33,730 nucleotides of DNA from Candidatus Peribacteria bacterium (GCA_023245775.1 JAHFJR010000016.1:1-33730), one strand, 5' to 3'. Counted from the stretch's first letter, positions 25,559-33,730 are shown. Notes: generated by a model not told the origin, from the sequence alone. A program made the numbers and translations.

Positions 25559-27931
25559 CTACTTCTTCAGTTCCGCAAGCACTTTCGCATGCATTTTCTC
25601 CACTTCTTGCTGGGTTAACGTTCGATCATTTGCGCGGTACGTGAAGCGCAGGGAGATCGTACGCAGTGTCTCTTTTTCATACACATCCACCGTTTCAATT
25701 TTTTCGAGCAGCGGGTCAATGGATTTCAGCGCAGTCATCAATGCTCCGTGGGTACGCTTGTCCGAGATCGGAATGGTTTCATCCAGTTCGATCGCGGGGA
25801 AGACGGGCAGAGCCGAGGCGACGATCACATCGGGCTTGATCTTGAGCAACGCATCGAGATCAAGAACAGCTGCGCCGATGCGCCCCTTGGCATCGAGCGA
25901 TGTTCCGATCATCGGATGGATCTCGAAGAGCGAACCGATGACCGTATTCTTGCAGACGATCTCGGCGTTGCGGCCGTCATGGGCGTACGGAGCGGTCGGT
26001 TTGGCCTGTCTCACGCTTGCGCTATAACCTGCAGCTTTGAGTGCGGACAGAATATCGGCTTTGGCGATGAGAATCGGCGAATCTTTCAGCGTTGTCTTCC
26101 CTCGTGTGATGACAGCGAGTGCGCACATGTTCTTCTCTCCGTGGACCGAAAATGTGTGACCGACTTCGAATGTTTTCAGATGCGAGTTGGTCGTATTCCT
26201 CAGTTCACGACTCGCCGTTTCGACGAGCGACGGCACCAGACACATCCGCATCAGCGAGATTTCTTCTCCGATTGGATTCTCGATGTTGATCGCTCCTTCG
26301 AGCGGTAACTTCCACTTTTTACATTGCTCGGGACTCGTGAATGCGAGGTGAAGCATTTCCGTAGCACCCGATTCCGATAACGCATCACGAAGCAGATGAA
26401 TGCGCGTTTCACGGTCCGGTGGGACGATCGATGCGTCCGGCATCACGGGTGCGATGTTCGCGTACCCGTACACGCGTGCAACTTCTTCGATCATGTCCTG
26501 TGCGTGTGTCAGGTCGCGACGCCACGCAGGCGGAGTCATCGAGAGGGTTTCTCCCGTTGCTTTCACTTCACAACCGAGATCGGAGAGGATTTTCTTGATG
26601 TCGGCGGTCTTGATCGGCGATCCGATGAAGTCCCGAATGCGATCCGCGGAAATCTTGACCGGTTTTGCCTTCGCGACAGAGCCCCACGTGACGCGCTTCG
26701 AAGAGATCTTTGTTCCTTGTGCAAGTGACAGAAAGAGTTCGATGGCACGGTGCAAGCCTGCATCCGATGTCGTCGGCAGCACGCCTTTCTCGTAGACCGT
26801 TGCCGCATCGGTGCGATGCGCCATCGCGATGACCGTTCTCCTTACGGCAGCCGGATCGATGATGCCTGCCTGCAGAAAGATGCGCTTCGTCGTCGGCTTC
26901 ATCGATGTGTGCTTGCCACCCATGATTCCAAATAAATCAAACACGCCTTGATCGTCGCTCATAATGACGGCTCCTTCCGGAAGTGCGCGGTCGATATCGT
27001 CGAGCGTTCGGATCTTCTCTCCTTTCTTCGCAGCACGGATGTGCAGATCGCCCTTGAAATCATCGGCATCAAACGCATGCAGCGGCATGCCGATCTCCAG
27101 AAGCACGTAGTTCGTGATGTCGACAACGAGATTGATGGACCTCCAGCCCGTCGCTTCAAGACGGCGCTTCATCCAATCCGGAGAGGAGGGGATATTTTCA
27201 AGCGTCAGCAGACAACCGTTGTAGTACGGGACAAGATTCTTCACGTCGTTGACGAGTTTGAACGGCGTTGCTGCCGAAGGAAATTTCGGCGCGATATTCT
27301 TCGGTTGCTTCTTCCACGTTGCCAGGCCCATCGCGACGAGTTCGCGCGCGACGCCGACATGCGAAAATAGATCGGGGCGATTCGTGATCGCATGATTGTC
27401 GATGCAGAGGATCGTATCGGTGAGACCAAGCGCCTCACGCAGCGGTGTGCCGACTGGTGAAGTGGAAAACGGAAAGTGGAAGGTGGAAAGGTCTGTGATA
27501 GGACGTGGACCGTCTTCCGGTTTCGCGGGGAAGCACGTCAGGTCGAGCTCTTCCTGTGCGCAGATCATTCCTTCACTCTCCACCCCGCGGATTTTGACGC
27601 GGCCGAGCGTCATCGTTTCTCCTCCGTGCCACTTGACCGTTGCACCGATGTGCGCGAAGGCGACGAGCATGTTTGCTCTCACATTCGTTCCTCCACAGAC
27701 GACGGTTTTCGTTCCCTGCTCCGTTTGTACGGTGCACACCGAGAGTTTGTCTGCATCGGGATGTTTCTCGACCGTGAGCACTTTCCCGACAACACAGGAA
27801 TCCAGCGAAGCGCCTTGGATGTGCACCGCATCCACTTCTCCCATGCGGCGCGTGAGCTGATCTGCGATCACCTGAGGATCCTTCTCCGTTCTTTCGATGA
27901 AATCCGAGAGCCAGTCAAGGGAGATCTTCAT
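25559..27931 (-). CDS. pheT: Phenylalanyl-tRNA synthetase beta subunit
   Basis: MKISLDWLSDFIE, VVGKVLTVEKHPDADKLSVCTV, ITNRPDLFSHVGVARELVA, C-terminal FDX-ACB. Confidence 0.97.
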   Translation of the reverse strand: MKISLDWLSDFIERTEKDPQVIADQLTRRMGEVDAVHIQGASLDSCVVGKVLTVEKHPDADKLSVCTVQTEQGTKTVVCGGTNVRANMLVAFAHIGATVKWHGGETMTLGRVKIRGVESEGMICAQEELDLTCFPAKPEDGPRPITDLSTFHFPFSTSPVGTPLREALGLTDTILCIDNHAITNRPDLFSHVGVARELVAMGLATWKKQPKNIAPKFPSAATPFKLVNDVKNLVPYYNGCLLTLENIPSSPDWMKRRLEATGWRSINLVVDITNYVLLEIGMPLHAFDADDFKGDLHIRAAKKGEKIRTLDDIDRALPEGAVIMSDDQGVFDLFGIMGGKHTSMKPTTKRIFLQAGIIDPAAVRRTVIAMAHRTDAATVYEKGVLPTTSDAGLHRAIELFLSLAQGTKISSKRVTWGSVAKAKPVKISADRIRDFIGSPIKTADIKKILSDLGCEVKATGETLSMTPPAWRRDLTHAQDMIEEVARVYGYANIAPVMPDASIVPPDRETRIHLLRDALSESGATEMLHLAFTSPEQCKKWKLPLEGAINIENPIGEEISLMRMCLVPSLVETASRELRNTTNSHLKTFEVGHTFSVHGEKNMCALAVITRGKTTLKDSPILIAKADILSALKAAGYSASVRQAKPTAPYAHDGRNAEIVCKNTVIGSLFEIHPMIGTSLDAKGRIGAAVLDLDALLKIKPDVIVASALPVFPAIELDETIPISDKRTHGALMTALKSIDPLLEKIETVDVYEKETLRTISLRFTYRANDRTLTQQEVEKMHAKVLAELKK
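27461..27488. repeat. Heptad-phased repeat inside pheT (AGTGGAA AACGGAA AGTGGAA GGTGGAA)
   Basis: Same heptad consensus as 9045-9077 and 23305-23360; encodes the insert STFHFPFSTS. Confidence 0.85.
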
Positions 27932-28002
27932 GAGACCTAGGGTACGTGATTCCTCTCCTATGTGCTACACTCTTCTCCACTGTACTCCTTCCCTCTTCTC
28001 TT

Positions 28003-28281
28003 ATGGCTCTCCTCAGTAAGAAGCAGATGAGTTGCTGCCCCCTCGGTTGTAGGATCGGCAAGTGGATCGTCGCGATCCTCCTGCTTGCGACATCGGTCGT
28101 GGCACTCGTTGGCGTGTATCAGACGCATGTGGTCACAGGCTCCGATCCATCTCGCATGATGATTCAGTTTGGCTCAACCTCGGGCTCACTCGCCATCATT
28201 GCCTTCGTCGTCTCCGTGATGGCATGGGGTAAGAAGATGGCATGCTGCATGAGTAAGACCTGTGAGGTGTGTTCCAAGTAA
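28003..28281 (+). CDS. Hypothetical small Cys-containing membrane protein (2 TM)
   Basis: MALLSKKQMSCCPLGCRIGKWIVAILLLATSVVALVGVY...KMACCMSKTCEVCSK. Confidence 0.6.
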   Translation: MALLSKKQMSCCPLGCRIGKWIVAILLLATSVVALVGVYQTHVVTGSDPSRMMIQFGSTSGSLAIIAFVVSVMAWGKKMACCMSKTCEVCSK

Positions 28282-28420
28282 GGCACAGTATGCCGCTTGC
28301 GATGCAAGCTGGCAGAATCTTTGAGATTCTTAATGATCGTTGAGATTCTACGGAGAGGTCGCATCGTGGCACAGTATGCCGCTTGCGATGCAAGCTGGTA
28401 TGATCGCTGCGAGATTCTAC
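28282..28420 (+). repeat. Tandem degenerate copies of the tRNA-Ser 5' half
   Basis: 31-nt exact repeat at 28282-28312/28368-28398; 23-nt exact repeat GAGATTCTACGGAGAGGTCGCAT at 28342-28364/28411-28433, the second running into the real tRNA. Confidence 0.85.
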
Positions 28421-28510
28421 GGAGAGGTCGCATAGTGGCCTAGTGCGCTTGCTTGGAAAGCAAGTAGACCTGAAAGGGTCTCGGGGGTTCGAATCCCCCC
28501 CTCTCCGCCA
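28421..28510 (+). tRNA. tRNA-Ser(GGA), CCA encoded
   Basis: Acceptor GGAGAGG/CCTCTCC, discriminator G, anticodon loop TTGGAAA, long variable arm GACC-TGAAA-GGGTC, T arm GGGGGTTCGAATCCCCC. Confidence 0.97.
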
Positions 28511-28574
28511 CAGGTGCATTCGCACTGCGTGCACATTCTTTAGGACGATCATCTTTGTTGCTACACTACTTCAG

Positions 28575-30449
28575 ATGCCTTCTCCTCTTCACACTGTTTT
28601 CTCGAAGATCAAACATATTCATGCATGGCTTCTTCGTCACATTCGCTCTTCTCCCATAGAGGGCAGCCGATCAACCTCTTCGTATGTTGGAGAGATCGTT
28701 CTCGGATGTATCTTCTTGTTCCTGCTTCTCGCTTGGTACATCGCAACACCCGCGTTCACTGATCTTCAGTACACGCTCAGTGGTTCGGAAGAACGTCATG
28801 AGCAGAAGGATGGAATGTTCTTCTCCTTCGAATCCACCGATCCTCTCATGACGGTTACCTTCCGTCTCCATCAGGGGAAGTGGCTTCAGCCCTCACGCTT
28901 CGTCCTCCGTGCTGATGATTGTCTGAGCGAGCTCGTGATCAATACCATTGCTGTTCCCGAAGAGGTGTTTGGTCCATGTGTCATCGATACCCCGAAAGAG
29001 ATACATCTTGGTACTTTCTTGCATGCGGGCATCAACGAGATTACGGCGATTGTTCCCGACACGGGTGGAAGACAGGGTTTCGACATGCATCCCTCCTCCC
29101 AGGATGCGCTCCTCCTCTCCCTTCGCATCGCGGTGTTCGTCGTCTTTCTCCTTCTCTCTCTCTTCCTGATCTGGCGTCGTTGCTCTGTCCGCGAGACGAA
29201 GTACGTGGCTCTGCTCTTCCTTCTCGGGATTCTTCTGCGTCTGATCTATTTCGATGCTACCCCCTTCACCGTCAGATCCAATGATGCCGATGGTCACATG
29301 GACTACATTCACTCGGTCTCTGAGCACTGGAAGCTTCCTCTCATTTCGGAGGGGTGGGAGTTCTATCAACCTCCGCTCTATTATTTTGCTTCGGCTCCAC
29401 TCTATCGGATCGCCAAGGCTGCCTTCCTGTCGTATGCATCCATCGCGCGTCTTATACAATTTTCTGCACTTCTCCTCTCTCTCGTTGTTCTTGGTCTCTG
29501 CGTGCGGATTTCTTCGCTCTTGTTTGAGAGGCATCAACGATCTGAACGCTATCTCTGGCTTGGTTTTTTCTCGGTGTTTTCTGGGATGGTGTTTCTGTCT
29601 CCTTCCCTCAATAATGATGCGCTCGCTTCGGTACTCATCTTCGCTGCAGTCTTTCTCTGCCTCACCTTCTGGCACTCTGGGCATGCGCGTTCATGGTATG
29701 CACTGATGCTCCTCATCAGTATGGGGATCCTCACGAAGATGAATATGGTACTGCTCTTGCCTGTGGCTCTGTTGACACTCCTCCTCCATCCCATCGTGAC
29801 GCGCAGGTCTAAGGCCATTTTTCTGGTGACAGGACTTTTGATCGTGCTCAGTCTCACGGAGTGGATCTTCGTTTTCCGCATGGTGCAGGATGCCAACGTT
29901 GGAATCATCGGCAATTTTGGGAATTTAAATAGTGATCTCTCCATTTCCAATCATCTTGTGGATTATTTGACATTCAATCCCTTTGGGATCCTGCATCATC
30001 CCTATGCTAATCCATGGCAGGACAGTGATCGCCGCATGTACTTTCTCGAGTTCCTCTTCCGATCGGCTTTCTTTGGTGAATTTGATTTTGGTGGCTCGCT
30101 CCGTGTGTTCTCGCAGTTGCTGCTTGCGCTTGGATCTCTGGTGATTGCTCTCAGCGTTCTCGGAGGGACTCTTGCTATGCGCTCGCACTGGCGTCGAGCT
30201 CTTCCGCTCTGGATCCTCTTCGCCGTACTGCTCCTTGGGCATGCCTATTTCCGTTACATCTATCCATATTCTTCATCGGAGCATTTTCGTTACTCCTTGG
30301 CACTCCTCCTGCCGCTCTGGTACTTCGCACTCCTCACAGTTTCCCGTTTCGGTTCGGGTGCACGAACAATATTACTTTCATTGCTATGGCTCTTCATCAT
30401 CTCCAACACTGCTTTCGTCATCACCGTATCGATCCTGAGGCCGCTCTAG
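28575..30449 (+). CDS. Multi-TM glycosyltransferase (GT-C/ArnT-like or related)
   Basis: Many TM helices, SNDADGHMDYIHSV and PPLYYFASAPLYRI motifs; start refined to MPSPLHT. Confidence 0.75.
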   Translation: MPSPLHTVFSKIKHIHAWLLRHIRSSPIEGSRSTSSYVGEIVLGCIFLFLLLAWYIATPAFTDLQYTLSGSEERHEQKDGMFFSFESTDPLMTVTFRLHQGKWLQPSRFVLRADDCLSELVINTIAVPEEVFGPCVIDTPKEIHLGTFLHAGINEITAIVPDTGGRQGFDMHPSSQDALLLSLRIAVFVVFLLLSLFLIWRRCSVRETKYVALLFLLGILLRLIYFDATPFTVRSNDADGHMDYIHSVSEHWKLPLISEGWEFYQPPLYYFASAPLYRIAKAAFLSYASIARLIQFSALLLSLVVLGLCVRISSLLFERHQRSERYLWLGFFSVFSGMVFLSPSLNNDALASVLIFAAVFLCLTFWHSGHARSWYALMLLISMGILTKMNMVLLLPVALLTLLLHPIVTRRSKAIFLVTGLLIVLSLTEWIFVFRMVQDANVGIIGNFGNLNSDLSISNHLVDYLTFNPFGILHHPYANPWQDSDRRMYFLEFLFRSAFFGEFDFGGSLRVFSQLLLALGSLVIALSVLGGTLAMRSHWRRALPLWILFAVLLLGHAYFRYIYPYSSSEHFRYSLALLLPLWYFALLTVSRFGSGARTILLSLLWLFIISNTAFVITVSILRPL

Positions 30450-30452
30450 TCG

Positions 30453-31133
30453 CTACGGCAGATGTTTCAGTGTCCAGAGTTCTCGGAACATGCGGAGGAT
30501 GACACGCAGATTTGCACCCGTTTGTGTCCCGAATAATCGAGGGGAATGTGGGACGTCGATGCTCTTCCATCGGATGCCCGTTTTTTGCGCTCGATGGAAC
30601 ATCTCCGCATTGATCAGAGCTCCAGTCGAATGCACCGGACGTACCTGTTCCCATGTTTTTCTTGTGAAGACCTTCATCGCGCAGTTGATATCGCGCACCC
30701 AGATGCCAAGGACGATCCAACTGAGGAGTCCGAAGAGTTTCGCATTCAGTTTCCGAATGAACGGATCCGCTCGCTTGCGTCGGTGCCCCGCGATGAAGGA
30801 GACCTCGCTCAGGTGGGGTAGCAGTAGATCGAAATCTGCCGCGTTAAATTGTCCATCGCTGTCCATGAAGCCGATGATGTCACCCCGTGCCGCAGAGCAC
30901 CCCGAACGTACCGCTGCACCGTAGCCCAGATTCTTTTCGTGTGTCACCACGCGAAGTTCCGGCACTTGCTGTTTGAGTGTTTCGAGGACGGCTGCTGTTG
31001 CATCCTTCGAACCATCATTGACGACCACGATTTCCCACCGACTCTTCTTCTCTTTCAGCCACAGCACAGTATCACGCAGAGTGCGCTCGATGTTCAGCTC
31101 TTCGTTGAAGCAGGGCAAGACAATGGATAGCAC
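30453..31133 (-). CDS. GT2-family glycosyltransferase (polyprenyl-phosphate mannosyl/glucosyltransferase-like)
   Basis: LSIVLPCFNEELNIERTL, VVNDGSKDAT, GFMDSDGQFNAADF; GTG start proposed because upstream ORF codons contain a -10 box. Confidence 0.88.
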   Translation of the reverse strand: MLSIVLPCFNEELNIERTLRDTVLWLKEKKSRWEIVVVNDGSKDATAAVLETLKQQVPELRVVTHEKNLGYGAAVRSGCSAARGDIIGFMDSDGQFNAADFDLLLPHLSEVSFIAGHRRKRADPFIRKLNAKLFGLLSWIVLGIWVRDINCAMKVFTRKTWEQVRPVHSTGALINAEMFHRAQKTGIRWKSIDVPHSPRLFGTQTGANLRVILRMFRELWTLKHLP

Positions 31134-31202
31134 GTAGGGAGTGTAGCAGAGCATCTCCTCGAAAGACCCCGCACGGAGTGTACGGGGCCAGTTTCTTTGT
31201 CA

Positions 31203-31240
31203 CTTCGAGTAGTCCCGCAGCTGCGGGACATATCGAGAAG
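31203..31240. repeat. TTCGAGTAGTCC...GGACATATCGAGAA hairpin, copy 2
   Basis: CTTCGAGTAGTCCCGCAGCTGCGGGACATATCGAGAAG; ends immediately at the TAA stop of the 31241 gene. Confidence 0.82.
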
Positions 31241-31651
31241 TTATTTCCCGCTTCCAAAGCCGACGACCAGACAGGAGGCGGCGATCGCAAGGTGGAGGTA
31301 GTTGTCCGCATCATTGACCATGAAGAGGCCGAGGATGTCTCCGCCCATCAGGAATCCGACAATGGTGACCACTGCGTACACGAGTCCGAAGATGATCAGG
31401 AACGTGCGCGAAGCTGATTGACTCGAGTTGAACGCGAAGAGACCGATGAGTCCGCTCGCGAGGTGGACGATGTTGTGGGTCGTATCGACTTCGAATAGGA
31501 GGAGCATGCCGGGGACGAAGAATCCGGCGATACCCACGAGAGTGAGGACGAGTCCGAGGATGCCGGTGAGCGGCTTCACGAGGAGGTTCATGAAAGGAGG
31601 GAGAAGGAAGTAGGTTAAGATCGATTCTACCATAGACCACGCCAACACCAA
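31241..31651 (-). CDS. DUF4383-like membrane protein (true start may be ATG at 31591)
   Basis: HNIVHLASGLIGLFAF...DNYLHLAIAASCLVVGFG. Confidence 0.65.
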   Translation of the reverse strand: MVLAWSMVESILTYFLLPPFMNLLVKPLTGILGLVLTLVGIAGFFVPGMLLLFEVDTTHNIVHLASGLIGLFAFNSSQSASRTFLIIFGLVYAVVTIVGFLMGGDILGLFMVNDADNYLHLAIAASCLVVGFGSGK

Positions 31652-31707
31652 GGAATCTCATCGATTCAAAAAATATTCCTTCTCTTTTCACAAGCAGGAT
31701 CCACGAG

Positions 31708-31911
31708 CTACTTTCCAGCTTGCAGCCTCTTTGCGAGTGTCCGGAGGTACGACGTTGCGACCTTCATCGTCTTGTAGGTTCCGGTCTTGGCATCGAAGAC
31801 CCGCTTCTTGACGATGTTTGCCGCAAACGTGCGCTTGGTAGCGCGTCGAGAGTGGCTGCGTCTGTTTCCAACAGAGCCTTTCTTGCCTGTCATCGAGCAT
31901 TTTCTAGACAT
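31708..31911 (-). CDS. rpmB: Ribosomal protein L28
   Basis: MSRKCSMTGKKGSVGNRRSHSRRATKRTFAANIVKKRVFDAKTG. Confidence 0.9.
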   Translation of the reverse strand: MSRKCSMTGKKGSVGNRRSHSRRATKRTFAANIVKKRVFDAKTGTYKTMKVATSYLRTLAKRLQAGK

Positions 31912-31987
31912 AGAAGCTGGGGGAATGTACAGGGAGTGTTGCCTTCGGTCAATCGCAAGAGGGCAGAAAGGTGGTACCCTCTTCCTC

Positions 31988-32659
31988 GTGTCCGACTTTT
32001 TCAATCCACCTTTCATCATCGCGATTCTGGCCGCACTGACCGTTCATGAGTGGGCCCATGCGGTGACGGCGAATCATTTCGGTGATCCGACGGCGAAGCA
32101 GGAAGGCCGGCTTACGCTCAACCCCATCGCACATCTGGATCCCCTCGGAACGCTCATGTTCTTCCTCGTGCATTTCGGGTGGGGCAAGCCTGTTCCAGTT
32201 GATCCGCGCTACTTCAAGCACATTCGCAGGGACAGCGCACTCGTCTCGCTCGCGGGACCGCTTTCAAACCTCGTGCTTGCCGTGTTCTCCTTCTTTCTTC
32301 TGATGATCTTTGCACCGCAAGTCATGCACATCGGATCTGGTGAAGAACTTCTCTTCACACACGGAGTCGGGGCGAGGTTCTCTGCATTCTTCGTGCAGAT
32401 CCTGTCAAATTCACTCTTCATCAATCTGGGCCTGATGGCCTTCAACCTGATCCCGATTGCTCCTCTGGATGGCTCAAAGATCCTGCAGGCGTTCATCCCG
32501 TACCAGTACGAGTCAGCGTACGACAGCTTTCTGGACCGCGGTCCGATGATCCTCATCGGCCTCCTGATCCTCGAGCGTGCACTTGGCATTCCGATCCTCA
32601 TCACTTGGATTTCTTTTATGATTGATGGGGTGCTGAAGGTGCTGATGATGTTTGCATAA
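31988..32659 (+). CDS. M50-family site-2 protease-like metallopeptidase (GTG start proposed)
   Basis: TVHEWAHAVTANHFGDPTAKQEGRLTLNPIAHLDPLGT and NLIPIAPLDGSKIL. Confidence 0.92.
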   Translation: MSDFFNPPFIIAILAALTVHEWAHAVTANHFGDPTAKQEGRLTLNPIAHLDPLGTLMFFLVHFGWGKPVPVDPRYFKHIRRDSALVSLAGPLSNLVLAVFSFFLLMIFAPQVMHIGSGEELLFTHGVGARFSAFFVQILSNSLFINLGLMAFNLIPIAPLDGSKILQAFIPYQYESAYDSFLDRGPMILIGLLILERALGIPILITWISFMIDGVLKVLMMFA

Positions 32660-32673
32660 ATTCAACAATTTCC

Positions 32674-32693
32674 GCGGGCGGAATGCCCGCTCC
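32674..32693. repeat. Hairpin repeat GCGGGC-GGAAT-GCCCGC-TCC (family member 3)
   Basis: Perfect 6-bp stem between convergent genes. Confidence 0.6.
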
Positions 32694-32777
32694 TTTGGGA
32701 AGAAATATAGATCAGAAGAAAAGCAAAAATGAAAAGGAGCGCGCGTTCGGCGCGCGTCGGTTCGAAAGAGACATTTC

Positions 32778-33560
32778 TCATGTCTTCTTCGTTTTCTTCG
32801 CACTCGCCCACAGTGCATCAAACCACGAGCGGAACGTATCGGCGATGTTCTTATTTTCAATGCGCACGATTGTTCCGTCCGCATCGTAGGCAAACAGTGC
32901 GATACTCTCTCCGAAGAGGACGGTATCCGTGGAAAATTGCATCTGTTTCGGCAGCAATCGCACTTCGTAGTCTTCATGTTGCTTCACTTCGCTCAGCCAC
33001 TTCTTCGCACCTGCATTATCGACGAGTAAATCTTTCGCTCGCAGTTCCACATTCGGGCCGAAGAGCATGTGGGCCATATTCCCTCCAAAAACTTCGTCTG
33101 CGCGTTCGGCATTGAAGAGCCCGCAGAAGTCGTACCGAAGGATTTCGCGGTAGACCTGTTTCATGCCATCCATGCCCTTGAGGAGGGTGACTCGTGGTAC
33201 GTCGACAATTCCCTGTGAGAGGGATTTCAGTTGTGGCAGCGCGCCTTCTGCCAATTGTTTGAGTGTCGACCATTTTCGTTCCTGATCTTCCAGATACCCC
33301 AGCAGATGCTCCGGCGATTCTGCAATGAACTTCAAGACTTTTCCCTGCTCGATGTGTGAAACCAATCCTTTCTCTTCCAAACTCTGCAGTACGAGGTAGG
33401 TGTGACTACGTGATTGTTTCGCCGCTTTGGCGATCATGCTCACACGACCGGATTTCATCGCGAGGAGTGCCAGATAGACTTCGATTTCTTTCGGATCGAG
33501 CCCGATTCGATGGAGAAGGGGACGGATGGCATCGCCCGAGCGTTGTATTTTCTTGTTCAT
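32778..33560 (-). CDS. TrmB-family transcriptional regulator #3
   Basis: LHRIGLDPKEIEVYLALLAMKSGRVSMIAKAAKQSRSHTYLVLQSLEEKGLVSHIEQ; LLKGMDGMKQVYREIL; C-term TFRSWFDALWASA. Confidence 0.87.
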   Translation of the reverse strand: MNKKIQRSGDAIRPLLHRIGLDPKEIEVYLALLAMKSGRVSMIAKAAKQSRSHTYLVLQSLEEKGLVSHIEQGKVLKFIAESPEHLLGYLEDQERKWSTLKQLAEGALPQLKSLSQGIVDVPRVTLLKGMDGMKQVYREILRYDFCGLFNAERADEVFGGNMAHMLFGPNVELRAKDLLVDNAGAKKWLSEVKQHEDYEVRLLPKQMQFSTDTVLFGESIALFAYDADGTIVRIENKNIADTFRSWFDALWASAKKTKKT

Positions 33561-33562
33561 TG

Positions 33563-33599
33563 TGTCTAAAAGTATAGACAAAATGAGTTTGAAAGTCAA
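33563..33599 (-). promoter_or_regulatory. TrmB #3 promoter with palindrome on the -10 box
   Basis: Minus strand TTGACT-17-TATACT; TGTCTA-N6-TAGACA (33563-33580) covers the -10, 10 nt from ATG. Confidence 0.72.
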
Positions 33600-33730
33600 A
33601 TAAGCCATTATCCCGAATTCTAGTTCAAATCCGAACACCAAGGCATTTACAGTGAGAGGAGAATACTTCGTACGGGGTTCTAAAACCAAGCACTTTTCTT
33701 GGACGGTTGTTTAAGCGGTTCTGGATAGTC

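Noticed and set aside
28164-28552. Minus-strand ORFs 28164..28433 and 28196..28552 with repeated MRPLRRIS-like peptides
   Set aside because: Translation of the tRNA-Ser and its tandem partial copies
28443-28574. N-terminal extension of the 28443 ORF
   Set aside because: Starts inside tRNA-Ser; ATG 28575 follows a TGCTACACT -10 box
31787-31987. N-terminal extension of the M50 peptidase ORF
   Set aside because: Runs antisense through rpmB; GTG 31988 fits the HEXXH-proximal start and -10 spacing

Overview
The window looks like a ~33.7 kb piece of a Candidate Phyla Radiation genome. Peregrinibacteria/Peribacteria is my inference from gene content and 16S texture, not tested. It starts inside a 16S rRNA gene (minus strand, 5' two-thirds present). 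It carries ribosomal proteins S6, S18, L34 (missing from the ORF track) and L28, plus PheT, YebC, RecO, RNase HI, Ndk, FtsX, a class A PBP, VanW, S41, M16 and M50 peptidases, an ABC exporter, two glycosyltransferases, a CsaA-like protein, a ProB-like kinase, a PduO-type cobalamin adenosyltransferase, a RelE-like toxin-antitoxin pair, a tRNA-Ser(GGA) and three separate TrmB-family regulators. The main unexplained signals are: (1) small repeats of several families, many starting within 0-4 nt of stop codons or supplying the stop: a 7-nt phased repeat family, sometimes in-frame inside genes (yebC, pheT), MITE-like elements, and hairpins with covarying stems; (2) a recurrent (TGn)TANACT-type -10 box only 6-11 nt upstream of start codons with no Shine-Dalgarno, suggesting leaderless transcription; (3) TrmB genes each with a distinct palindrome placed on their own or divergent promoters; (4) a putative operon, opposite TrmB #2, of a receiver-like protein, a helical unknown and a 556-aa protein with about 38 cysteines, which is the best candidate for an undescribed system; (5) degenerate tandem copies of the tRNA-Ser 5' half directly upstream of the intact tRNA.
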